From a virus: 64,000 nt of DNA. Location of the stretch: the IMG/VR virus record IMGVR_UViG_3300042336_000327, positions 62,001 to 126,000 of that record. One strand, given 5' to 3'. The notes under the pieces were generated by a model. It saw nothing but the letters and a program-made list of their open reading frames with translations, ran no database searches and was not told where the DNA came from. How positions within the stretch are numbered: the stretch's first letter is position 1; each line of letters opens with the position of its first letter. The translations under genes and the position numbers were made by a program. This document shows, one piece after another, positions 6,854-15,308 of this stretch.

Positions 6854-8941
6854 ATGAAAAAGCATATTGCTGAGGAGCTCCCTGCAAGAAAATTTGCTCC
6901 ATCTGCTCCTGCTGCTAAGGGTGGTGGGGATAATGAAAAGGGCGCGGGGGGAAAAGACTCTGCTTCTCCCGAGAAAAAAATTCGTCAGGCAGTTTATGAT
7001 ATTCGTTATCGTGCCAGAAGAGAGGACGTTCCTTTGAGAACTGCGTTTGCACAATATATGCAAAACAGCAATCTTGGTGGAAATGAAAGAGCTGCTGTAA
7101 AGAAAAAACTATTTGGTGAAGGTCCAATGAAGAATGAAGAATTCATTGGATCGGTAAAAGACTTAGCAATGGAAAGTGTTTCTGATGTAATGGTAAGAGT
7201 ATTTGCCAAGGAAGATATTGAGGCACCAAAAAAGTATAAGGTTAGAGTTGAAGATAATAATGGCAAAAGTTATGTAAGATATGCTGATAGAAATAAAATT
7301 ACTCAACTTCGTTCTAATCCAAATATTAAGTCTGTAGAAATCACTTCATATGGTGAGCCATATGAGGGTGAGAGAAAGAGAGGTGAGCAAACTGCCGCTG
7401 CAACAGCAGGTAAGGATTATGATGGTGACGGTAAAAAGGAAAGTTCATCAAAAGAACATGCTGGTGCAGTTCATAATGCCATTCAGCGTAAAATGGGTGG
7501 TAAGCCAGACGGTCAGGACACCAGAAAGACTGTTTCCGCTTCTTATGAACCAGAAGGTGAAGCACTGGATGAGATGCGTCGCCCTAAATTTAGATACAAC
7601 AATACAGATAATTCAAAATCATCACGCAGTCATCCTGGCAGGGGAGGGGGTTCCATTAGAAATCCTCAGGCAAGATTCAATGCTCCAAACCCATCCACAA
7701 CAAGTTCGGATTCTTCGAACGGAGATAATGTTAAAGAAGCAGTAACAGGTGGAAGTGCTCCAAATTTACCTGCTGGTGTAGTGAAGTTTGTTGATGAGTT
7801 GCCAAAGACTGTTCAAAATGTTGGGCAAAAAGTATTTGGGGCTAAAACCAAACCAACCAAACCAGCAGTGGAAGAGGCACACAAACCTGGGCATAAAAAA
7901 GGTGATGGAAACCTAGCAAATAATTATCCTCCTTATGATAAGGTAACTAGAGGTGATATTGTTGCAGGTGCTCTAGGCAAAGATCAAAAAGGTGGTAAGG
8001 CAAAGGTTGAAGAAGACTATCTTTGGACTGAAGCAAAAACTGAAAAGAAAAAAGTTGATACCTTACCAAAGGGCGAGTCTAACAAAGTAAAAGTCTTCCC
8101 TTCAAATATGGCAGAGAAGATGGATCTTGCTACGGCAGATATGGGTGATGTGATTAAAGATTTCCGCAAGTCTAAAAAGAAACAATTCAAAGGGAAATCA
8201 AAGAAGAAAAAGCAACAAATGGCAATCGCCGCTAAATTAGAAGCAGAAAGAAAAGCAGGAATGAGTGAGCAGTGCGATTCTCCAGTTGATAGATTTAGAT
8301 CTAGACTTGCTGATGAATCTAAGAAAAAAGAAGTTGCTAAAAAAGAAAAGGAAGAAATGGATATTAGATCCCTTCCTACATCTATGAATCTTTTTAAGAA
8401 TAAGATGAGAGCAATTGGTCTTAAGATGTCTTATGAACCAGAAGGTGAGCAAATTGATGAAATGCTTCCAGCACTCGCTGCAGGAGCTGCTCTTCTTGCT
8501 GCACCTGCGGTAATTAAAACAGTTTTCGATAAGCCAGCGAAAAAAGCACTTGATAATGCAACAAATGACCCAAACAGAAGATTGATGACTGGTGGAACAG
8601 TAGGGCAACTCAAACAAGCACAAAATAATTCTTATGAACCAGAAGGTGAAGTAATTGATGAAAGAATGGCAGAAGACAGGGGAGAACCAAGAAAACCACG
8701 TGATCGTGCTGTAGAAATTGTTAGAAATATGAATAAGGGTGGTATGATGACTCGTAGTGGTGGAACTGTTGCTCAACATGAAGCAGGAAGAGGTGTAAAA
8801 AAAGATAGAACCAGCGAAGTTAAACCAGAACCTCCAACAAATACACCTGCCAAAAAACTTGCTGCAAAAAAAGCACAACAAGCAGCAGCACAGAGAGCAG
8901 CACAGGATATGTACAAACCAAGAGCAGGTGAGTCTGACTGA
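6854..8941 (+). CDS. Large low-complexity protein with repeated SYEPEGE-xx-DE motifs, probable internal-head or virion protein
   Basis: A 695-residue, highly charged protein rich in Lys, Glu, Ala and Gly. It opens MKKHIAEE, again an (I/L)xE-type site close to the N-terminus. The motif SYEPEGE followed by two variable residues and DE occurs three times (near residues 233, 528 and 594) as SYEPEGEALDEM, SYEPEGEQIDEM and SYEPEGEVIDER; each contains an (I/L)DE tripeptide. A KDYDGDGKKESSSKE segment near residue 189 looks like a calcium-binding loop. A short Ala-rich hydrophobic stretch lies near 540. I do not know its function. The pattern fits a precursor cut by the prohead protease. Confidence 0.72.
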   Translation: MKKHIAEELPARKFAPSAPAAKGGGDNEKGAGGKDSASPEKKIRQAVYDIRYRARREDVPLRTAFAQYMQNSNLGGNERAAVKKKLFGEGPMKNEEFIGSVKDLAMESVSDVMVRVFAKEDIEAPKKYKVRVEDNNGKSYVRYADRNKITQLRSNPNIKSVEITSYGEPYEGERKRGEQTAAATAGKDYDGDGKKESSSKEHAGAVHNAIQRKMGGKPDGQDTRKTVSASYEPEGEALDEMRRPKFRYNNTDNSKSSRSHPGRGGGSIRNPQARFNAPNPSTTSSDSSNGDNVKEAVTGGSAPNLPAGVVKFVDELPKTVQNVGQKVFGAKTKPTKPAVEEAHKPGHKKGDGNLANNYPPYDKVTRGDIVAGALGKDQKGGKAKVEEDYLWTEAKTEKKKVDTLPKGESNKVKVFPSNMAEKMDLATADMGDVIKDFRKSKKKQFKGKSKKKKQQMAIAAKLEAERKAGMSEQCDSPVDRFRSRLADESKKKEVAKKEKEEMDIRSLPTSMNLFKNKMRAIGLKMSYEPEGEQIDEMLPALAAGAALLAAPAVIKTVFDKPAKKALDNATNDPNRRLMTGGTVGQLKQAQNNSYEPEGEVIDERMAEDRGEPRKPRDRAVEIVRNMNKGGMMTRSGGTVAQHEAGRGVKKDRTSEVKPEPPTNTPAKKLAAKKAQQAAAQRAAQDMYKPRAGESD

Positions 8942-8949
8942 GATAATAT

Positions 8950-8956
8950 CTAAATA
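8950..8956 (+). promoter_or_regulatory. Late-promoter-like motif CTAAATA
   Basis: CTAAATA lies 9 bp after the stop of the large protein and 31 bp before ATG 8987, the variant form of the late motif repeated through this window. Confidence 0.5.
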
Positions 8957-8986
8957 AGACAGGATACTCTTCACACGGAGGTCATC

Positions 8987-9166
8987 ATGTCGGCACTCGT
9001 CGCTTGGTGTTTAGCAAATCAGGCTCTTATCGCAACTGCTCTTTTTGCAGTTTCGGAAGCACTTGGAGCAAACCCAAAAGTCAAATCAAACGGTATTCTT
9101 TCGCTCATTCTTCTTCAAGTGCAAGCACAACTGAAGAATAAAGGTGCTAAAGATTTAACTCCTTGA
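8987..9166 (+). CDS. Small hydrophobic protein (59 aa), unknown
   Basis: ATG 8987 follows a strong ribosome-binding site (GGAGG, 8977-8981) and the frame ends at TGA 9164-9166. The product has one hydrophobic helix, LIATALFAVSEALG, and a second amphipathic segment, ILSLILLQVQAQLKN. It is followed by a terminator, so it probably has its own short late transcript. It might be a holin-like or virion-associated membrane peptide; nothing decides between these. Confidence 0.72.
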   Translation: MSALVAWCLANQALIATALFAVSEALGANPKVKSNGILSLILLQVQAQLKNKGAKDLTP

Positions 9167-9177
9167 GTTAAGGATAA

Positions 9178-9208
9178 AGGGGACCGAAACTAAAGGTCTC
9201 CTTTTTTT
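9178..9208 (+). terminator. Rho-independent terminator
   Basis: GGGGACC (9179-9185) pairs with GGTCTCC (9195-9201) with one G-U, followed by seven T's at 9202-9208. It closes the 8987 gene and directly abuts the next late-promoter motif. Confidence 0.85.
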
Positions 9209-9215
9209 ATAAATA
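9208..9215 (+). promoter_or_regulatory. Late promoter TATAAATA
   Basis: An exact T4-type late motif, TATAAATA, begins at the last T of the preceding terminator and lies 30 bp before ATG 9246, a probable structural gene. Confidence 0.7.
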
Positions 9216-9245
9216 TCAATATAAGAATTTTATAGGTAAGGAAAC

Positions 9246-9812
9246 ATGTCTCTTTGGGGCAATAAAGATTCGGTTTATTCAACAGGAACTATTTCGGTTA
9301 ATCTAATTACAGGAATTGCAACTGGTGGGGTTGGTGTTGTCACCTTTACCTCTGCTGGTATTAGAACTGGAGATGTGATTACAGTTGGTGCTGGTGCTAC
9401 TTATGGTTATGCTGTTATCACTGGATTTACCTCCACAAGTATTTCTTTAGCTAGCACTTCATACTTCGTTGCTGGACTAACTACTGTTCCAACAGGAACT
9501 GCTTATAATATTTCAGAAGAACCAATTTCAACACTTGGAAATTCGGTTTATAGAGCACCTGAGTCTAAGACTACAGGATTCTCAACAAGTCCAGTATTCA
9601 CTGGTGTATTTGGTGTAGATACTACAGAGCAAGCTGTTGCTAACGCAGCTACTGGTAATGCTCGTAAGTTCGCTGCTCCACACGCTGGTTGGGTTGGTGT
9701 CATGACTTACACCGATACTCACGGAAATTTCAGAGTTAAAACTGAAGTATTGGTAGCAGGAAGCACAATCAACACGGATGCTGCTGACGACGCTCAGTAT
9801 CCAGATAGCTGA
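9246..9812 (+). CDS. Virion structural protein candidate (188 aa)
   Basis: A Gly/Thr/Ser/Val-rich beta-type protein opening MSLWGNKDSVYSTGTISVNL, with repeated short strands such as GVVTFTSAG and GDVITVGAGATYG, the composition of phage decoration, neck or fibre proteins. It has no signal peptide and no enzymatic motif. The strong late motif upstream and the AT-poor acidic end (DAADDAQYPDS) agree with late high-level expression. Proteins with this opening recur in cyanomyoviruses as structural proteins; the exact virion position is unknown. Confidence 0.7.
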   Translation: MSLWGNKDSVYSTGTISVNLITGIATGGVGVVTFTSAGIRTGDVITVGAGATYGYAVITGFTSTSISLASTSYFVAGLTTVPTGTAYNISEEPISTLGNSVYRAPESKTTGFSTSPVFTGVFGVDTTEQAVANAATGNARKFAAPHAGWVGVMTYTDTHGNFRVKTEVLVAGSTINTDAADDAQYPDS

Positions 9813-9821
9813 TAATTTGGT

Positions 9822-10193
9822 ATGAGATTTGATGAATTGAATGAAGATAATTATCTTCTATTTGCTATTAAATTTTATGATAATCCCCAAGCAGTTACTA
9901 GGGATGATTTTGAGGACGATTTAAAACGTATTAAGTATATTAAAAGATTACTTAAGCGTTATAGGAATACAGGAGTTCTTAAAACTCACTTGATTCTTAA
10001 TCACCTAATCGTCCTATTTAATGTCTTTGATGATGCAGCAGTCCCTTTGCTTCTTTATAATTTAGAATCTGACCTTTGGCCTGCTATTAAAAGTTTTTTG
10101 TTATTTTTAAATAGATTGCCTGAATATCCAAAAACAACTTTGCATTCTATTATTGAAGACCAAGAGTGTATAGACAAATTGCAAGAAGTTTAA
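9822..10193 (+). CDS. Conserved cyanophage-type protein of unknown function (123 aa)
   Basis: A helical, Leu/Tyr-rich protein with MRFDELNEDNYLLFAIKFYD at the start and the block LKTHLILNHLIVLFNVF in the middle. This pattern is widespread in T4-like cyanophages and pelagiphages, without known function. The stop overlaps the next ATG (TAATG), giving a coupled trio with the 66- and 136-residue genes before the primase. Confidence 0.75.
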   Translation: MRFDELNEDNYLLFAIKFYDNPQAVTRDDFEDDLKRIKYIKRLLKRYRNTGVLKTHLILNHLIVLFNVFDDAAVPLLLYNLESDLWPAIKSFLLFLNRLPEYPKTTLHSIIEDQECIDKLQEV

Positions 10194-10393
10194 TGGACAT
10201 TGATAAATTAATTTCTACAATTCGCACTCTTAAAGAAGAACCAACCGTTAATGTTGGTTCTGGAAATATCGCTGGAACTGCACCAGCGGGAGACGATCCT
10301 CCAGTTTTTAAGAAAGGTAGATATAGAAGTAACTATGCAAAAGGTGGAAGAGGTTCTCGTAGATGGTGGTTACAATTTTTAAAAGGAAGGTAA
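10193..10393 (+). CDS. Small protein of unknown function (66 aa)
   Basis: I chose ATG 10193, which overlaps the previous TAA, rather than an upstream GTG-type start. The product begins MDIDKLISTIRTLKEE and ends in a basic Gly/Arg-rich tail (GRYRSNYAKGGRGSRRWW), suggesting nucleic-acid or membrane-surface contact. No domain recognised. Confidence 0.7.
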   Translation: MDIDKLISTIRTLKEEPTVNVGSGNIAGTAPAGDDPPVFKKGRYRSNYAKGGRGSRRWWLQFLKGR

Positions 10394-10394
10394 A

Positions 10395-10805
10395 ATGTTT
10401 TCCCAAGAATCAAAATTAGCGGTTCTTGAATCTAAACTCGGTATTTATGAAGACTTATCCCGCGAAATGCTTGCCAAATTAGAGGCAGCGGTAGATAAAA
10501 TATCAGAAGGCAATTCACGTATTGCTACAATCCTTGCGAAGCACGATGAGAGAATTGAGCAAAGTATGAAAAACGATGCACTTCTTGTTAAAATGATTGA
10601 TGAAATGAAAGAAGATAATGATAAAGAACACAAAGAAATTTCAGATAGATTTGAAAAATTAGAAAGTAAAATAGAAGAATTATCTAAGTTTAAGTGGCAA
10701 ATTGCTGGAATTTCTGCCCTAGCAATCTTTTTAGTTGGTGTTATTCCAACCATTAAAACCTTGACCCCTGCCCCTGCTCCTGCTACAATAGAAAGTACGA
10801 AGTAA
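10395..10805 (+). CDS. Coiled-coil protein with a C-terminal membrane anchor (136 aa)
   Basis: Residues 1-100 are heptad-rich and highly charged (for example LESKLGIYEDLSREMLAKLE, then DRFEKLESKIEELSK), predicting a long coiled coil. One membrane helix follows (IAGISALAIFLVGVIP), then a short Pro/Ala tail. This is the layout of a tail-anchored coiled-coil protein; it might act at the host inner membrane. It starts one base after the 66-residue gene ends. Function unknown. Confidence 0.72.
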   Translation: MFSQESKLAVLESKLGIYEDLSREMLAKLEAAVDKISEGNSRIATILAKHDERIEQSMKNDALLVKMIDEMKEDNDKEHKEISDRFEKLESKIEELSKFKWQIAGISALAIFLVGVIPTIKTLTPAPAPATIESTK

Positions 10806-10817
10806 AGCACCTTTATA

Positions 10818-11789
10818 ATGGATTTGATTGACTCCAAGTACATTGGACTCGTTTCGTCACGCTTACAAAAGTTTAAGAGAGTCAAGGCAGATCTCTACAA
10901 CTTCCGCTGCCCACTGTGTGGCGACTCTCAAAAGAACAAAAATAAAACACGAGGATATATCTATCCCGTAAAGAATAACACAAACTTTAAGTGCCATAAC
11001 TGCGGAGCAAGTTTATCCTTTAATAACTTTCTCAAAGAGTTAGACCCTACACTTCATAAGCAATATACTCTTGAGAAGTTTAAAGAAGGACATACTGGTA
11101 GAAACTTTGTGGTTGAGGAACCCAAGTTTGAGTTTGCGAAACCAGTCTTCAAAAAGAAACTTGATTTACCCAAAGCATCAGAGAATCCTATTGCCAGAGA
11201 ATATCTGGAAAAAAGGAAACTCAATCCTGAAAAGTTTTATTTTGCTGACAAATTTAAGGAGTGGACGAACACTCAAAAAGTTACGTTTGACACTATCGGT
11301 AGGGATGAGAGTCGCATTATTATACCAATGTATGATACAGACTCCAACTTGATAGGTTTTCAGGGAAGAGCACTAGGTCCTAACCCTGTTAAATATATTA
11401 CTGTGATGCTTTCTGATGATTCGCCCAAACTTTATGGACTGGACCAAGTGGATTCTTCGGAACCCATTTACATTGTTGAGGGACCCTTCGACTCCACGTT
11501 TGTCAAAAATGCTGTTGCTATGTGTGGGTCCGACGTTGATATTAGGTCGTTTAATTGGAGCGATTATATTTACGTTTTTGATAACGAACCACGTAATCGA
11601 GAAATCGTCAACCGAATATCAAAAACCATCGACAGAGGCGACAAGGTGATTATTTGGCCAACATCAATCCAGCAAAAAGATATTAATGATATGGTTTTAG
11701 CTGGACTTAACGTTATGGATGTGTTAAAATCAAATACATACACAGGTCTAGAAGCAAAAATTAAGTTTAACAACTGGAAGAAAATATGA
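10818..11789 (+). CDS. 61: DNA primase, T4 gp61 type
   Basis: A 323-residue primase that makes RNA primers for lagging-strand synthesis with the gp41 helicase. The N-terminal zinc-binding domain shows CPLCGDSQKN (near residue 33) and CHNCGASL (near 57). The TOPRIM part follows with EGPFDSTFVKNAVAMCG and the acidic YVFDNEPRN. The start is ATG 10818. The stop overlaps the nrdA start by four bases (ATGA), linking DNA priming and dNTP synthesis in one operon. Confidence 0.92.
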   Translation: MDLIDSKYIGLVSSRLQKFKRVKADLYNFRCPLCGDSQKNKNKTRGYIYPVKNNTNFKCHNCGASLSFNNFLKELDPTLHKQYTLEKFKEGHTGRNFVVEEPKFEFAKPVFKKKLDLPKASENPIAREYLEKRKLNPEKFYFADKFKEWTNTQKVTFDTIGRDESRIIIPMYDTDSNLIGFQGRALGPNPVKYITVMLSDDSPKLYGLDQVDSSEPIYIVEGPFDSTFVKNAVAMCGSDVDIRSFNWSDYIYVFDNEPRNREIVNRISKTIDRGDKVIIWPTSIQQKDINDMVLAGLNVMDVLKSNTYTGLEAKIKFNNWKKI

Positions 11790-14083
11790 GCAACGGAACG
11801 AAAGTCGTTAAGAGAAATGGTAAAACTGAACCACTTGATTTAAATAAACTCCACGTTATGGTGGAAGAAGCCTGCAAAGACCTAGCAGGTGTATCAGCAT
11901 CTCAGGTAGAGATGCAATCAGGCATTCAATTCTATGATGGTATCACTACCGCAGAGATTCAGGAGATTCTGATTCGTTCTGCTTCTGACCTGATTGATCT
12001 GGATCATCCCAACTATCAATTCGTTGCTGCTCGCCTGCTTCTGTTCGCCCTCCGTAAGCAGTTGTTTGGTCGTATGCATGAATGCCCCACAGTTAAGCAG
12101 CACGTCCTTCGTGCCGTTGGTAGAGGTGTCTATGACCCAGAAATTCTTACCCTATACTCTGATGATGAGTTTGATAAACTTCAGTCGTTTATTGATCATA
12201 GTCGTGACTATCTGTTCACTTATGCAGGTCTACGTCAAGTCGTTGATAAGTACCTCGTGCAGGACAGAAGTTCTAACGAACTTTATGAGACGCCACAGTT
12301 TATGTACCTTTTGATTGCGGCGACAATCTTTTCCAAGTATCCTAAAGAAACACGTTTAGATTACGTTAGGAAGTACTACGATGCAATCTCCAAGCACAAA
12401 ATCAACATTCCCACACCTATCATGGCGGGAGTGCGAACTCCACTTCGACAATATGCTAGCTGTGTTCTTGTTGATGTTGATGACACCCTCGATAGCATCT
12501 TTAGTTCTGATATGGCTATCGGCAGATATGTTGCACAAAGGGCGGGTATCGGCATCAACGCGGGTCGCATCCGTGGCATCAACAGCAAAATCAGAGGCGG
12601 AGAAGTTCAGCACACAGGTGTTGTCCCTTTCCTCAAAAAGTTTGAAGCAACTGTCCGATGCTGCACTCAAAATGGCATCAGAGGTGGATCAGCAACTGTC
12701 CATTTTCCAATCTGGCACCAAGAAATAGAAGATATTCTAGTATTGAAAAATAATAAAGGAACCGAAGATAATCGTGTTCGTAAGTTAGACTATAGTATCC
12801 AAATCTCCAAACTGTTCTATGAACGCTTCATCCGCAACGAAGAGATTTCTCTCTTCTCTCCCCACGCCGTTCCTGGCTTGTATGATGCTTTTGGTACTGA
12901 TGGATTTGACGAGTTGTATGTTCGTTATGAACGAGATGAGTCTATTCCAAGAAAAACTATCGGAGCTCAAGAACTCTTTTTGGACCTCCTGAAAGAGAGA
13001 GCAGAAACAGGTCGTTTGTACATTATGAACATTGACCACTGTAACTCTCACTCATCCTTTATGGATAAGGTTGAGATGAGCAATCTGTGCCAGGAAATTA
13101 CTCTACCTACCAAACCAATTCAACATATTGATGACCCAAATGGTGAGATTGCTCTATGCATACTTTCTGCTATTAATGTTGGAAAAATTCGGGATAACGA
13201 GGATCTTGAAGTGCTTTGCGATCTTGCTGTTCGCTCTCTTGATGAACTTATTGATTTTCAAGGATACCCCGTCAATGCAGCAGAAATCGCCACCAGGGCA
13301 CGTCGTTCGCTTGGGGTAGGGTTTATTGGTCTGGCACACTATCTCGCCAAGCACGGCGAGCATTACGACGATCCTGGTGCTTGGAGACTGGTACATGAAC
13401 TTACCGAAGCATTTCAGTATTACCTAATTCAGGCAACTGTTAATCTTTCGAAAGAAAAAGGTGCTTGTGAGTATAGCAGCCGAACAAAATATGGCAATGG
13501 CATTCTCCCGATTGATACATACAAGAAGGACGTTGATGAAATTGTACCTAACGAATTGAAGTATGATTGGGAGCATCTTAGAGAGCAGGTACTCAAATAC
13601 GGGGTACGGAACTCAACATTGTCCGCACAGATGCCATCGGAGAGCAGTTCCGTTGTGTCAAATGCAACCAACGGAATCGAACCACCTCGCGGATACTTGT
13701 CCGTTAAGAAGTCGAAGAAGGGACCACTCAAGCAGATTGTTCCCCAGTATCAAACACTTAAGAACAACTATACGCTGCTGTGGGATATGCCTAGCAATCG
13801 CGGGTATATTCATATTGTTGCTGTTATGCAAAAATTCTTCGATCAAGCGATTTCTGGAAACTGGTCCTATAATCCAGAAAATTACCCAGATAATGAAGTT
13901 CCTACTTCAGTAATGGCACAGGACCTTCTAACTACATATAAGTACGGCTGGAAAACCAGTTACTATCAAAATACTTATGACCATAAGACTGATGAGGTTG
14001 AAGAAACCAAACAGTCTCTTGATAACTTAATTTCCGATATTCTAGACACGGAGGAGGAAGATTGTGAGTCTTGTAAGATTTAA
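11786..14083 (+). CDS. nrdA: Ribonucleoside-diphosphate reductase class Ia, alpha subunit
   Basis: A 765-residue large subunit that reduces ribonucleotides to deoxyribonucleotides with NrdB. An N-terminal ATP-cone-like segment (KRNGKTEPLDLNKLHVMVEE) precedes the catalytic barrel; the active-site loop NLCQEITLP holds the Asn-Cys-Glu set, RGGSATVHFPIWH is also typical, and the C-terminal CESCKI carries the redox cysteine pair. No intein or intron interrupts it. Its synonymous usage looks more GC-rich than neighbouring accessory genes, consistent with long residence or high expression. Confidence 0.96.
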   Translation: MSNGTKVVKRNGKTEPLDLNKLHVMVEEACKDLAGVSASQVEMQSGIQFYDGITTAEIQEILIRSASDLIDLDHPNYQFVAARLLLFALRKQLFGRMHECPTVKQHVLRAVGRGVYDPEILTLYSDDEFDKLQSFIDHSRDYLFTYAGLRQVVDKYLVQDRSSNELYETPQFMYLLIAATIFSKYPKETRLDYVRKYYDAISKHKINIPTPIMAGVRTPLRQYASCVLVDVDDTLDSIFSSDMAIGRYVAQRAGIGINAGRIRGINSKIRGGEVQHTGVVPFLKKFEATVRCCTQNGIRGGSATVHFPIWHQEIEDILVLKNNKGTEDNRVRKLDYSIQISKLFYERFIRNEEISLFSPHAVPGLYDAFGTDGFDELYVRYERDESIPRKTIGAQELFLDLLKERAETGRLYIMNIDHCNSHSSFMDKVEMSNLCQEITLPTKPIQHIDDPNGEIALCILSAINVGKIRDNEDLEVLCDLAVRSLDELIDFQGYPVNAAEIATRARRSLGVGFIGLAHYLAKHGEHYDDPGAWRLVHELTEAFQYYLIQATVNLSKEKGACEYSSRTKYGNGILPIDTYKKDVDEIVPNELKYDWEHLREQVLKYGVRNSTLSAQMPSESSSVVSNATNGIEPPRGYLSVKKSKKGPLKQIVPQYQTLKNNYTLLWDMPSNRGYIHIVAVMQKFFDQAISGNWSYNPENYPDNEVPTSVMAQDLLTTYKYGWKTSYYQNTYDHKTDEVEETKQSLDNLISDILDTEEEDCESCKI

Positions 14084-14105
14084 AACAGGTTTGGAGGAAA
14101 AATCA

Positions 14106-15248
14106 ATGGTCGAATCAATGACCGTTTTTAATCCTCAGGAAGTAGATACCAAAAAGCAACCTATGTTTTTTGGACAACCACTGGGAATACAGAGATATGA
14201 TTCTTACAAATACCCAATCTTCGATAAACTAACCACACAGCAACTGGGTTACTTCTGGAGACCCGAAGAGGTTTCTCTTCAAAAAGATCGTAGCGACTAT
14301 CATATGCTACGCCCAGAGCAAAAGCATATCTTCACCAGCAACCTGAAGTATCAGGTGATGCTGGACTCAGTTCAGGGTAGGGGTCCTGGTATGGCATTTG
14401 CTCCATACTGCTCCCTTCCTGAACTGGAAGCGTGTATGAAGGTTTGGGAGTTTATGGAGATGATCCACTCCCGTTCATACACTTATATCATCAAGAATGT
14501 TTATTCGGACCCATCTGAAGTTTTTGATACGATTCTGAAAGAGGATCGTATTATGGAACGTGCCGTGAGTGTCACTCAGGCATATAACGATTTCATCAAC
14601 AGTGCCCAGCATTATGGTTCAACTAATGAATGGATTCATGCGTTAGAACAAGTACCATACGCACAAGAGGCAAGGTATGAACTCAAGAGAAAACTATTCA
14701 GAGCAGTTGCAAACGTTAATATTCTTGAAGGTATTCGCTTTTACGTCAGCTTCGCTTGTAGTTTTGCGTTTGGCGAACTCAAGCTTATGGAAGGAAGTGC
14801 AAAAATCATCTCACTGATTGCCCGTGATGAGAACCAACATTTGGTTATCACTCAGAATATTCTGAACAAATGGAAAGAGGGTGATGACCCTGAGATGGCA
14901 CGTATCTCCAAAGAAGAAGAGCAATGGTTTTACAAGACCTTTGAGAATGCTGTCAATCAAGAAAAACTTTGGGCAGAGTATCTGTTCAAGGATGGTTCTA
15001 TGATTGGTTTAAATGATAAACTTCTTCAGCAATATGTCGAGTGGATTGCCAATCGTAGAATGAAGGCAATTGGACTCAAACCACTTTATGATATTCCTGC
15101 GAAAAATAATCCACTTCCTTGGACTGAGCATTGGATCAGTTCTAAAGGTCTTCAAGTGGCGCCACAGCAAACGCAAGTGCAGTCATATATTGTTGGTGGT
15201 ATTAAGCAGGATGTTACCAAAGACTCTTTTGCTGGGTTCCAGTTGTGA
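14106..15248 (+). CDS. nrdB: Ribonucleoside-diphosphate reductase class Ia, beta subunit
   Basis: A 380-residue radical-generating small subunit. I chose ATG 14106 because GGAGG at 14093-14097 is well spaced and the next residues (MTVFNPQ, then QPMFFGQPLGIQRYD) align with T4 NrdB; the in-frame GTG 14064 lies inside nrdA. Di-iron ligands are visible in EFMEMIHSRSYT, EGIRFYVSFACSF and ARDENQHL. The C-terminus DVTKDSFAGFQL, the part that should dock NrdA, is encoded a second time about 1.1 kb downstream, beyond an inserted endonuclease cassette. Confidence 0.96.
   Translation: MVESMTVFNPQEVDTKKQPMFFGQPLGIQRYDSYKYPIFDKLTTQQLGYFWRPEEVSLQKDRSDYHMLRPEQKHIFTSNLKYQVMLDSVQGRGPGMAFAPYCSLPELEACMKVWEFMEMIHSRSYTYIIKNVYSDPSEVFDTILKEDRIMERAVSVTQAYNDFINSAQHYGSTNEWIHALEQVPYAQEARYELKRKLFRAVANVNILEGIRFYVSFACSFAFGELKLMEGSAKIISLIARDENQHLVITQNILNKWKEGDDPEMARISKEEEQWFYKTFENAVNQEKLWAEYLFKDGSMIGLNDKLLQQYVEWIANRRMKAIGLKPLYDIPAKNNPLPWTEHWISSKGLQVAPQQTQVQSYIVGGIKQDVTKDSFAGFQL
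15211..15248 (+). repeat. nrdB 3'-end segment, copy 1 of a 38-bp imperfect direct repeat
   Basis: The last 38 bp of nrdB recur at 16311-16348, exactly 1100 bp downstream. By eye 29 of 38 bases match, including the first ten. Read in the nrdB frame both copies give almost the same peptide, VTKDSFAGFQL here and VTKDTFSGFQL downstream, each followed by TGA. Confidence 0.85.
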
Positions 15249-15307
15249 TTGACATTAAGACTGAAATAGTGTATTATATAAATAATAATAGGTAAGTTCA
15301 GTCTTAA
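15249..15307 (+). promoter_or_regulatory. Sigma70-like promoter, late promoter and 11-bp inverted repeat before an endonuclease gene
   Basis: TTGACA (15249-15254) and TATTAT (15272-15277) are 17 bp apart. An exact TATAAATA late motif lies at 15277-15284. TTAAGACTGAA (15255-15265) is a perfect inverted repeat of TTCAGTCTTAA (15297-15307), the 3' arm ending one base before ATG 15309. A transcript reading through from nrdB could fold with the ribosome-binding region (AGGTAAG) next to the 3' arm. A transcript begun at either internal promoter would lack the 5' arm. Confidence 0.7.
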
Positions 15308-15308
15308 A

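Noticed and set aside
8237-8974. A 245-residue reverse-strand ORF rich in Cys, Phe and Ser
   Set aside because: Composition is that expected from the reverse complement of Lys/Glu/Ala-rich coding sequence; no ribosome-binding site; the forward gene explains the region.
11786-14083. An intein in NrdA, common at the active-site loop in cyanobacteria and phages
   Set aside because: The active-site region is continuous and the protein has ordinary length.
14064-14105. GTG 14064 as the start of nrdB
   Set aside because: It lies inside nrdA and adds residues absent from T4 NrdB; ATG 14106 has a strong GGAGG site at the right distance.
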